Of a DNA stretch of 64,000 nt, positions 1 to 7,666 are shown in pieces; within the stretch, counting starts at the first letter, position 1; every line of letters starts with the position of its first letter. Both the position numbers and the translations under genes were made by a program. The notes below the pieces were generated by a model that had not been told where the DNA came from, searched no databases, and was given only the letters and a program-made list of their open reading frames with translations. Source of the stretch: Anaerofilum sp. An201 (lineage in GTDB: Bacteria > Bacillota > Clostridia > Oscillospirales > Ruminococcaceae); contig NZ_NFJT01000001.1 of the NCBI RefSeq assembly GCF_002160015.1, positions 186,001 to 250,000 on the forward strand, written 5' to 3'.

Positions 1-1306
1 GTCGCTGAATCTCGTTGGGCCGGATTTCCTCCTCGTTCTCGTCATCCCATAACCGAAAATCGGCCAGCCATGCTGCAATGCCCGCATCTTCCGCCATATC
101 GGAAAACTGTTGATTCTGGATGATATATTCCAGCTGCTTGCGCCGCATCAACCGTTCATAGCCGGGGAAGGCTGCCAAGCCGTCTGTGGAGGCGGCTGCA
201 TAGGTAGGGATAGGAGTCTTCATCGCCTTACTCATCTGACGCCGAACCAGAGGACTGTATCCTTTATAAACAAAATCATAGTCGCGCTTTACCAACTTGA
301 TTTCATCTCTGACTGGCCGGGGATGCTGATTGGACACCACCTTTTTCAAATAGGAGAGCACCTTCGCCTCTGTCAACCGTACCCGGCACCACTCCTCGTA
401 TTCCATGCTGTCGGGTTTCTGCTGGGTATAAAGCTGGTGCAGATGCTCACAGCATCGAGCGTATTTCTCTCGCAGCCGGGGATGGCATTTGATCTGGTAC
501 AGCAGCTTCTGCGCTTGGAACTGGAAGTCCTCTGAAATATTGCGGCCTTTGGCAAGCTCCAGCAGGATGCGGGATCGGTTGCCTTGCAAAAGGCCCCTCG
601 CCTCCAACAGCATGTTCACATAGATCTGTTTGGCAAACTGTTCATTATAGCAGTCTGAGGGCTGTACCGGCGTCACTTCTGCGTAGTACCGGTTAGGAGT
701 CCAGCCTTTTATTTCCGCAATCTTTTGCCAAAACTGCAATTTGATTGGGAATGCGGCCACACCTATTTCGGAAAAAGCGTCTTCCGGCAAGGCGAGTTGC
801 CCTAAAAAGCTGAACTGCCGCTCCATCTCGGCAATGGCGCCGCTGTCAGTAAAATCGTCTGCCAAAAAGGACATGGGTACGATGAGTGCCAAAATGCCCA
901 GAGGCTTGAGCAGCTCGGCTGCTTTCTGGCAGTAGTAGAGCTGGGACGGCATTTCTTTCTTATCTTCGATCCACCACCGCAGATTGAATGGCGGATTGCC
1001 CACAACGATGTCAAACCGCATGGGCGGCTGGTAGAGCCGGATGTCCTTGTTTTCCAGATTTGCGGCGGGGTACAGGTAATGAGCCACCTTATAAGCCTTG
1101 GTGTCGATCTCACACCCATACAGATTCGCTTCGGAGGGCATGAAATTAAAAAAGCTGCCCATTCCAAAGGTCAAATCTGCCACCACATCCTCTTTGTCCA
1201 CCTGCAAACAGTCTGTGATAAATTTGCAGAGATAAGGCGGGGTGTCCCCACGTTCATTTTTCAGCGGCCGTTTTATACGGCTGATCAGTTCGCGCAATCC
1301 ATCCAC
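1..1306 (-). CDS. N6-adenine DNA methyltransferase, partial (cut by left edge)
   Basis: The reading frame stays open to the window edge, giving about 435 residues of an adenine-specific DNA methyltransferase. Motif I (DLTFGMGS, residues 44-51) would bind S-adenosylmethionine and the catalytic motif NPPF (104-107) marks the amino-methyltransferase class. The GTG at 1306 is chosen because the frame enters right after the stop of the upstream gene at 1308 and GGAAGTGAG precedes it. No restriction endonuclease is visible, so this is probably an orphan methylase that protects or marks the conjugative element. That role is inference. The C-terminus lies outside the window. Confidence 0.85.
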   Translation of the reverse strand, partial: MDGLRELISRIKRPLKNERGDTPPYLCKFITDCLQVDKEDVVADLTFGMGSFFNFMPSEANLYGCEIDTKAYKVAHYLYPAANLENKDIRLYQPPMRFDIVVGNPPFNLRWWIEDKKEMPSQLYYCQKAAELLKPLGILALIVPMSFLADDFTDSGAIAEMERQFSFLGQLALPEDAFSEIGVAAFPIKLQFWQKIAEIKGWTPNRYYAEVTPVQPSDCYNEQFAKQIYVNMLLEARGLLQGNRSRILLELAKGRNISEDFQFQAQKLLYQIKCHPRLREKYARCCEHLHQLYTQQKPDSMEYEEWCRVRLTEAKVLSYLKKVVSNQHPRPVRDEIKLVKRDYDFVYKGYSPLVRRQMSKAMKTPIPTYAAASTDGLAAFPGYERLMRRKQLEYIIQNQQFSDMAEDAGIAAWLADFRLWDDENEEEIRPNEIQR

Positions 1307-1307
1307 C

Positions 1308-1766
1308 TCACTTCCAATAGATCTCTGACACACCGGAGCCCCGGGCGACCACACGGATGTTGATGAGATCAAAGTTCCAGAAACCGCCCAATTCGGCTCG
1401 TCCAGTGATGGTGATATAGAACGGGGTACCAAGCTGGATGGCCTTCTGCATCCCGGCAGGCCGTGGAGTATGGTAGCTGGTAGAGATTGTGTAATCAATA
1501 TCGCTGGCTCCGGTTATCTCAGAACACAGGAAGTCGAAAAGTTCATCTGTGTCATCGTTGACGCCTCCAGCCAGCTGGATTTGCTTTACCATCTGGTCGG
1601 CTGCATGGTCGAGCTGCTGTTTTGTGCTGATGATGCTGAAAACATTCAAGATGAAAGCCAGCAGGATGACCGCGATGAAGATGAACAGAAGCGTGCTCAG
1701 ATAATTGGCGTCGCCGGCCTCGGAATGTAAGAGCCTGCGAATACGCTTTTGTAAAATTGAAATCAT
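1308..1766 (-). CDS. TadE/DUF4320-like single-pass membrane protein
   Basis: A 152-residue protein with a short basic N-terminus, one strongly hydrophobic segment (about residues 22-46) and a soluble C-terminal part. This is the layout of TadE-like pseudopilins and of DUF4320 proteins that occur in Firmicutes conjugative elements. It probably sits in the membrane with its C-terminus outside as an accessory part of the conjugation apparatus. It ends one base before the methyltransferase start, so the two are co-translated. The family name is from memory of such elements and not from a search. Confidence 0.6.
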   Translation of the reverse strand: MISILQKRIRRLLHSEAGDANYLSTLLFIFIAVILLAFILNVFSIISTKQQLDHAADQMVKQIQLAGGVNDDTDELFDFLCSEITGASDIDYTISTSYHTPRPAGMQKAIQLGTPFYITITGRAELGGFWNFDLINIRVVARGSGVSEIYWK

Positions 1767-1903
1767 CGCCTTTACAAAAAAGCGACTGCAAATCGGGGAG
1801 GCCGGCAGCCGCTGTCCATAATTTTCACTGTACTGATTATAGCAGATATGGATTTACTTGAACATCGCAAAACCGTGCCAATGTTGTGACAGGCCTGTGC
1901 CAA

Positions 1904-3208
1904 TTACAAGTTCTGCTTGATAATGCGGGTAATAATCCCGATTGCTACCCCGCGCTCCTCATCGATCTTTGTCACGGCAAAGCTGACATCATCTTTTTTT
2001 CCGGGCATCCGCCGGTCATAGCAGGAGTGCGCGATGGCGTTGACCCCGTTCATCAGGCGGATGTAAACGATGCCTTTATGCACGTCGGTGACAGTGCCGG
2101 CGTACTTGCTCTGGATCCGGCATTTCTGCAAGTTGCTGCGGTCCGTTGCCTGAGATACGCTCTTGACATCGGCTCTTACGCCGACATCTTCCAAACCCTC
2201 CCGCCAAACGCCGGTAATACGCACCAGAATCTGATCGCCCACAGAGAAACGGTCATGCGCGTCACCGATCCAGTCCCAAGCCAGGTCGCGGGCCATAATG
2301 GAGGTCTCTACACCGAATATCTCGACCCGGATGACTTTTTCGGCCACTGCAATTACGCGGCACTGGACGACGCGCCCTTCATAAATGCGGTAGCGCCCGG
2401 ATGCGTCGGTGTCCAGATAAAAGAGCTGCCGCTTTTTGAGCATGGCCTCTTTACGGCTGGCAACCACGCTGCGGGTCTTGGAGTCGATGCCCTTGACAAC
2501 AAAATCAATCTCGGCCCCCAGCATATTACCAAGGATCTTGTTCTGACGGCGGACCAAATCGGTATACGCCTCGCCGGAAGGGCTGCGACCCAGACTAATC
2601 ATCATCTCCTTCAGCGGGATGATAATACGGAAATGTTTATAGTCCGCCACCACCAAGGTTTTGCCGGAGTCCGTCTGCTCAATACCGCTGAGGGTCCCCG
2701 TCAGAATTTTATGGGTGCGGTAGGCATTGTGTATCTCATGCCAGATGGTATCCTCGATGCTCTCATGAGTCTCTGCCTCACCCCGGACATCCACAGTGAG
2801 GATTGAGTCATCCACCGGAATACGGCGGGACGATGGTCTGGGAGCTGGTTTCGGCTCCAGAACTTCCGGAGGGGCAGCGGGAGGCGGAGATGTTTCCACA
2901 GGTACAGCGGGCGCGGTCTTTTTCTTTCGAGTGGCACGCTTGGGCTTGGGCGGATCCGGCTCTGTATCTTCAGCGGCATTGGGGGTATCGGCAGGGGCAG
3001 GGGTGTCTTCAGGTGTTTCATCTGCGGGCGGGGCGGATTCCGGCAACGTGTCCGATCCAAGAGTGGTGCCGTCCATCGACGCCAAAATCTCGCTGATGTC
3101 TTCCTGTCCAGAAGCACCCGCTGCCGATGCCATATCAGCCTGATCCTCCATTTGCTCTTGGGGTATGGGTTCTAAAACTTCCAACAAATCATTTTTCTTT
3201 CTCGGCAT
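1904..3208 (-). CDS. S1-domain RNA-binding protein of the conjugative element
   Basis: A 434-residue protein with two parts. Residues 1-130 are low-complexity, acidic and proline/alanine-rich, with a short basic KRATRKKK patch. Residues 140-434 contain about three S1/OB-like segments, including one with YEGRVVQCRVIAV...VGDQILVRITGV and a last one with YAGTVTDVHKGIVYIRL. S1 domains bind single-stranded RNA or DNA. It starts at an ATG preceded by GGAGG and lies directly downstream of the VirD4-like gene (18 bp gap), so it belongs to the transfer operon. Whether it acts on translation, on the transferred strand or on element RNA cannot be told from sequence. Confidence 0.75.
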   Translation of the reverse strand: MPRKKNDLLEVLEPIPQEQMEDQADMASAAGASGQEDISEILASMDGTTLGSDTLPESAPPADETPEDTPAPADTPNAAEDTEPDPPKPKRATRKKKTAPAVPVETSPPPAAPPEVLEPKPAPRPSSRRIPVDDSILTVDVRGEAETHESIEDTIWHEIHNAYRTHKILTGTLSGIEQTDSGKTLVVADYKHFRIIIPLKEMMISLGRSPSGEAYTDLVRRQNKILGNMLGAEIDFVVKGIDSKTRSVVASRKEAMLKKRQLFYLDTDASGRYRIYEGRVVQCRVIAVAEKVIRVEIFGVETSIMARDLAWDWIGDAHDRFSVGDQILVRITGVWREGLEDVGVRADVKSVSQATDRSNLQKCRIQSKYAGTVTDVHKGIVYIRLMNGVNAIAHSCYDRRMPGKKDDVSFAVTKIDEERGVAIGIITRIIKQNL

Positions 3209-3226
3209 AAATGTGTTCCTCCTTAT

Positions 3227-5137
3227 TTAGTTGTCCATGATAGACCGTTTATCGGCCTTACGGACGGTTGATGGCTGCCCGTCTGCTGCCTTGGGCTTGC
3301 GCCGCCGGGATGATTTGGGTGTGGTGGGCTCCGCTGATGAGGCAGACGATGCAGAAAACGGATGCGCCTGCTGCTTGCGCCACTCTGGGAGGTGGGCGGA
3401 AGCTTTGCAGGGTTGAAGGTATTTGGACTCCGGGTGCAGGCTGTAATCATATTTATCGACTTGCAGTACTTTCTGCCCACGGATGATGACGAGAGCCTTA
3501 TCAATGGGCATACGCAGCACCTCATCCATCGTCAACAGCTTCCGCTTGCCGACGCCGCTGGTTTCACGGTATTCCGGGGTGTAGTCGGAGATCCGCCAGG
3601 TCCCCAGCTGCTTGGCCTTGCTGGAAACGTGGACGGAAACCTCGCCGGTACGGTCGCTTAAAAACTTGGCGGTGAGCTCATCGGTACAGCCCAAGGCCAA
3701 AGAAAAGTCGCAGCATCCCAAAATTTCTTGCCATTGGTTGTCCGGATACCGGTTTTGAAGGCCCGCGAGGTTTTGAAACACGCAGGACATACTGATATTT
3801 CTCGAACGGATTACTGAAATTTTTCGGGACAGGTCATTGATGATGCCGCACGCGGTCAGCTCTTCTCCAAGGACATGGACTGGGACCGGCAGCTTGCCAT
3901 TTTCAAAATTTTTATCCGCATAGCGCACCAGCTTGATGAAAACAAAAGACAAAAACAGCGATGAGAGAAAATCCAGCGCCGAATCCTGATCGCTCACCAC
4001 GAGGAAGTATGCGCAGGGTTTCTGCCCCAGCAGCTCCAGATCGATCTCATCATGTCCGGTGATTTCCCGTATCATCTGGTTTTGGAACACCTGCAGCCGG
4101 GAACCCAGCCCGATGATGACCCCGGTTCGGACGGTATCAGACGCCTGCTTAAAAAGGGCGAAGGGCGCTTTGGCAGGGTGGGTCGCCGGAATCAGGTCAA
4201 ACAAATGGTTCAGCTCTGTTTCCGAGTTGAGCGTTAAAAGCTGGTACACTTGGCCGATGTTTTTATTTTCAGGCGGATATCCCTGCTCCACATAGAGGAC
4301 CAATGCCTTGAGTAGATTCATTTCGGCAGCGTCCCAAAAATGATCCCCATGTTCATTTCCGGTGTTTTTAATCACCACATCGCAGAAAAGCTGCGCCATC
4401 AATTCATTCCCCTCGATCTCAGCCAGACAATTCCATGAGTCGGAGTTCTCCGGCAAAACGAGGTTGAATACCTTGACGACATAGCCCTTGCTGCGCAGGT
4501 ACTCGCTTGTCTTTTCATAAAGCTCGGATTTCGGATCGCTGCACACCAGAGATTCGCCGCGGGCTGCGCTCTGCAGGATCCGGTTGATGCAGTAGGCCCG
4601 GGTCTTCTTGCTTCCGCTGGCCCCGTACACTGCGATATTACTGTTAAATGGCGTATCTTCCGGGATGCACACCACCTGCTTGTCCAGCATCCCAAGGATT
4701 GTTCCCTTGTGACGGCGGATATCCGGCACCAGATCGAGTACGCCGGCCATCTCCTTGCGGCTCATGAACCCCGCTGTACCATAGGTGCCTTTGCGGGAGT
4801 AGATGAGATTTCGCTCCCGGTCGTACTCGCCATTGTCACTGAAACCCATTTTCATCACCAGTGCGATCAGCAACAACAGCAGGCCGGCGCAGATAAAAAT
4901 GCCGAACACGCCATACGGCGGGGTAAATACTGACTGGATACAGGTAAGAAAAGAGGCGGACGGCATCATGGGCGAGGTGCCGTCTCCCGGATAGCCGCCA
5001 GCCTGTTTCCACGCATTGTAGTTGGCGATGAACTGGGCCAAATAGCCGCCGGCATAAAGCAGCGCCAAAAGAACCGGCGGTCCGGCCAGCAGTACCAACA
5101 GCATTTTTTTATGCTTGATGGAGGATCCCCCTTTCAT
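3227..5137 (-). CDS. VirD4/TraG-type conjugal coupling protein
   Basis: A protein of about 636 residues with two N-terminal membrane segments (a LVLLAGPPVLLALLYAGG helix and a second near residues 55-85) followed by a TraG/VirD4 ATPase domain. The P-loop reads GASGSKKTR near residue 168, and conserved blocks such as DPKSELYEKT and the PVHVLGEEL segment (Walker B-like) follow. Coupling proteins bring the relaxase-DNA complex to the secretion channel and drive it with ATP. The start is uncertain: TTG 5161, ATG 5137 and ATG 5104 are in frame. An AGGGGG stretch lies between the two ATGs, too far from the second to decide. It overlaps or abuts the upstream gene ending at 5109. Confidence 0.88.
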   Translation of the reverse strand: MKGGSSIKHKKMLLVLLAGPPVLLALLYAGGYLAQFIANYNAWKQAGGYPGDGTSPMMPSASFLTCIQSVFTPPYGVFGIFICAGLLLLLIALVMKMGFSDNGEYDRERNLIYSRKGTYGTAGFMSRKEMAGVLDLVPDIRRHKGTILGMLDKQVVCIPEDTPFNSNIAVYGASGSKKTRAYCINRILQSAARGESLVCSDPKSELYEKTSEYLRSKGYVVKVFNLVLPENSDSWNCLAEIEGNELMAQLFCDVVIKNTGNEHGDHFWDAAEMNLLKALVLYVEQGYPPENKNIGQVYQLLTLNSETELNHLFDLIPATHPAKAPFALFKQASDTVRTGVIIGLGSRLQVFQNQMIREITGHDEIDLELLGQKPCAYFLVVSDQDSALDFLSSLFLSFVFIKLVRYADKNFENGKLPVPVHVLGEELTACGIINDLSRKISVIRSRNISMSCVFQNLAGLQNRYPDNQWQEILGCCDFSLALGCTDELTAKFLSDRTGEVSVHVSSKAKQLGTWRISDYTPEYRETSGVGKRKLLTMDEVLRMPIDKALVIIRGQKVLQVDKYDYSLHPESKYLQPCKASAHLPEWRKQQAHPFSASSASSAEPTTPKSSRRRKPKAADGQPSTVRKADKRSIMDN

Positions 5138-6248
5138 ATTTTTGCAGATTGATGACTTCAAAGGAAATATTCTTACAGCAGAACTGCCTCAATACCTCCG
5201 CTTGAAAGTCAAAACAGATTACGGTTCCTTGCCGGTCCTGAAGCTCCAGCGCCCTGTCAAAGCGCAGGATGCGGGGCAGATCCAGAAGATAAGCAAACAG
5301 GACCGGATCGCCCTGGGCGTCGGTGGCGTCATTTTCAATTACACCGCCCGCCTGCCGGGGCATCAGATTCTGCCGCAGAATCCCGTCCAGTTCGGCGGAC
5401 AGGGCTTCGCTGCAGAGCAGCTTCAGCATGATCTCGCCGGCGTGGTTGTTGGGAATGTAGTAAAAGTGGTCGTAGTTGCCATCAAAAATGAAATAATTGT
5501 GGTTGCCGGTGCGCTGTCCCATCAAAATCTGTTTGACGATTTCCATATCTCTTCCCATCAGCAGGGCCTGCACCGCATCCGGGCCGTATTGTGATGGCAG
5601 GCGGTGCTGGCAGAGGATAGTCTTCATCAGCGCCTTGGCCCGCATCTCCGATTTATACTCCCACTTCATTTCGGCGGCACCGCCGGTATTATAGGTCAAG
5701 AAGATCCGGTCCGTGGTAAGCAGTACCCCAACGGCGCGGGCGCCGCGAATCTGGGCAAGTTCGGTCCCGACCTCTTTAATCTCTCTGGATGTATAGAAGG
5801 CAGGAGCTGGCATATCCAGCGCCTGCGGCGCGGAAGCGCCCTCCGGGAAGAAGACATGAGGCTTTTCATCCCGGAAAATCGCCACATCCGCCCCAATCAT
5901 GGTGACGATGCTCTCTGCAATTCTGTGTAGGCGCAGGCGGCGGGTCACCTCGCTCTTGGGGTGGTTGGTTTCGCTGCTGCCGGTAAGAAAAAAGGAAAAC
6001 CGTGCGGGCTGGTCTGCCAAAAGCAGCTCCTTGGCTTTGAGGGTCAGCCGATAGCCTCGGTGACCGTTTTTGTAGTAGGTGCGCAACAGGCCCGCCTTTT
6101 TGAGCGACTTGACAACGCTCTCAAAGTAGGTGGGACTGCCGAGCCTGTCGGCTTGACCGGCTGGGAACTCGCCGGAGAGTGCGGTAAGGGTCAGCAGCAG
6201 ATACGGCTTGGTTGAGCGTTTGGGCAATGTGCGGCTGGTGGGATTCAA
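5109..6248 (-). CDS. Winged-helix protein of the conjugative element, function unknown
   Basis: A 379-residue protein starting at TTG 6248, chosen because a strong AAGGGGGTGAT ribosome binding site sits just in front. Residues 15-75 look like a winged-helix domain (a PTYFESVVKSLKKAGLLRTYY helix-turn-helix, then GYRLTLKAKELL). The remainder is a mixed alpha/beta domain without motifs I recognise. Similar winged-helix proteins in conjugative elements are sometimes annotated as replication-relaxation-like, but I cannot confirm that here. It sits immediately upstream of the coupling-protein gene and is likely co-transcribed with it. Confidence 0.6.
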   Translation of the reverse strand: MNPTSRTLPKRSTKPYLLLTLTALSGEFPAGQADRLGSPTYFESVVKSLKKAGLLRTYYKNGHRGYRLTLKAKELLLADQPARFSFFLTGSSETNHPKSEVTRRLRLHRIAESIVTMIGADVAIFRDEKPHVFFPEGASAPQALDMPAPAFYTSREIKEVGTELAQIRGARAVGVLLTTDRIFLTYNTGGAAEMKWEYKSEMRAKALMKTILCQHRLPSQYGPDAVQALLMGRDMEIVKQILMGQRTGNHNYFIFDGNYDHFYYIPNNHAGEIMLKLLCSEALSAELDGILRQNLMPRQAGGVIENDATDAQGDPVLFAYLLDLPRILRFDRALELQDRQGTVICFDFQAEVLRQFCCKNISFEVINLQKYERGILHQA

Positions 6249-6310
6249 GAAATCACCCCCTTGTGCGGGAAACTACCGAGGCTGCATATAACCCGGGTAT
6301 TTTTAGGTAG

Positions 6311-6401
6311 CTGCCGGGGCTGCGAAAGCCGCGCCGTCCGGCAGTTTCGGGCCTCTGGTGGACTGTCCCGATTTTTGGGCCGTAAAACCGCTAAAAATCG
6401 G
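6311..6401. repeat. Two perfect inverted repeats between element genes
   Basis: CTGCCGG (6311-6317) pairs with CCGGCAG (6338-6344), and CCGATTTTT (6368-6376) pairs with AAAAATCGG (6393-6401). The second overlaps the stop codon of the gene ending at 6391. They could fold in the minus-strand transcript between two cistrons and act as an RNA processing site or weak terminator. No long T tract follows, so a full terminator is unlikely. Confidence 0.5.
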
Positions 6402-7053
6402 ATATGGATTTCATGTGGTCTTGGCGCTTGGAAAGCCATTCTGAAAAGGACTTTTGATCCATAACCGAAATACAGGTACAGTCTTGTTCCCCCAGTTCCG
6501 TCGTGTTGTAGGCGTCGCACAAAAGGCCGGAGTCATCTGCCATGATAAAGGTGGAGATGACATCCAAAAGTTGCTTGAGTTCCAGATTGTCATAATCCCG
6601 CACCCGTCTGGCTGGGAGTTCCCGGCTGTAAATATGAGAAAAGCAGACAACACAATGGCTGAACTTGGGCATGGGATGGTGGTCGGCGTAGTTGTTGAGC
6701 GCAAAGTACACCGGATCAATCAAAAACTCTGTGCTCTGCCGCTGTTTTCTTTTGGGCAGCAGGGACGGGAGCATTACCTCCAAAACGCCGTTTTCATAAC
6801 GAATCTCAATGCCGTGCATGACACTGGCCGATTGCAGATACTCCGCCTTTTTTACAGTTGTTGTTGCATATATCAAATGCCGCAGACGGCAGGCAATACT
6901 TTCACTGCGGAGGGCCGCGTCGGTGGAAAGAACTTCGTAGTTGTCAGGATAACGCTGGATGTCTGTTGTGTTCATCGCATACAGAGCGCTTTGAAGACGG
7001 CTGATATCACCTAAAATGGAGGTGATGCGCTGAGAAATAACTTGTCTGTCCAT
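6391..7053 (-). CDS. DUF6100-like accessory protein of the conjugative element
   Basis: A 220-residue soluble protein without signal peptide or membrane segment. The N-terminal 60 residues are helical, the middle (LEVMLPSLLPKRK) is basic, and a segment with FSHCVVCFSHIYSRELPARRVRDYDN precedes the C-terminus. It resembles proteins annotated DUF6100 in Firmicutes conjugative elements, from memory and with no function assigned. The ATG follows GAGGTG, and the gene begins 8 bp after the stop of its neighbour, so it is part of the same operon. Confidence 0.55.
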   Translation of the reverse strand: MDRQVISQRITSILGDISRLQSALYAMNTTDIQRYPDNYEVLSTDAALRSESIACRLRHLIYATTTVKKAEYLQSASVMHGIEIRYENGVLEVMLPSLLPKRKQRQSTEFLIDPVYFALNNYADHHPMPKFSHCVVCFSHIYSRELPARRVRDYDNLELKQLLDVISTFIMADDSGLLCDAYNTTELGEQDCTCISVMDQKSFSEWLSKRQDHMKSISDF

Positions 7054-7061
7054 TTAACACC

Positions 7062-7589
7062 TCAATTCGCTTCTTTTTGAAAATAAGTCACGCTTCCGGC
7101 GGGGGAAACCGTGCAGTACCCGCTGCAGCCCGGGATATGGATGCGCGGGATCTGCTCAGGCATATCCACAAGGACAATGCGGCGGGGCGGCTGTTCCTCC
7201 TTCTGTACCCAAAGCTGATTGATAAGGGCTTCCTGATTCAGCGGAACATAGATGACCTCGTACACCTCGCCGCCGGCAAAAAACAGCAGCTTGGCCGGGT
7301 AATCGCTGACGGAGTGAAACTCCACTTCCTCAATGAAATCGATCAAAACCCAGACCGCAGCCATCATGCCGGCATCCTGTTTCATCTCGGCATCGGCATG
7401 GTAACAATCGTTGGTGCTGTCATAAAAAATACGGCCTTGCCGGACCAGATGGTTGAGCAGCGCCGCGATTTTTTCTTTTTTTCCGGGGTACAGCGCAAGC
7501 AGCTGCGGCTTGGTAAGCGCTCGGTACATTGTTACATCCCGCAGCAGGCGGGCTGCTTCCTGCCCGTAAATTTGATCCCTTGTTTTCAC
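7062..7589 (-). CDS. DUF5697-like accessory protein of the conjugative element
   Basis: A 175-residue protein starting at GTG 7589 behind AAAGGAA. Residues 1-60 (RALTKPQLLALYP...IAALLNHLVRQGRIFYD) look like a winged-helix DNA-binding fold. The rest is beta-rich. The layout matches proteins labelled DUF5697 in Firmicutes mobile elements. Its place between the VirB4-like ATPase and the accessory genes suggests a regulatory or DNA-handling role, which is inference. Confidence 0.55.
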   Translation of the reverse strand: MKTRDQIYGQEAARLLRDVTMYRALTKPQLLALYPGKKEKIAALLNHLVRQGRIFYDSTNDCYHADAEMKQDAGMMAAVWVLIDFIEEVEFHSVSDYPAKLLFFAGGEVYEVIYVPLNQEALINQLWVQKEEQPPRRIVLVDMPEQIPRIHIPGCSGYCTVSPAGSVTYFQKEAN

Positions 7590-7609
7590 GGTTCTGTTCC
7601 TTTCTAATG

Positions 7610-7666
7610 CGTATTAAGTCCGTATTATCGCGGTATACATTATGAATGCGTATTAGCGCCGTATTA
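7610..7666. repeat. Four copies of CGTATTA in 11-bp-spaced pairs
   Basis: The heptamer CGTATTA begins at 7610, 7621, 7649 and 7660. The spacings are 11, 28 and 11 bp, so two identical pairs with one-helical-turn spacing lie 39 bp apart. The array fills the gap between the VirB4-like gene (its stop codon lies inside the last copy) and the DUF5697-like gene. Such phased repeats are typical of protein-binding sites. The ligand is unknown. Confidence 0.7.
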
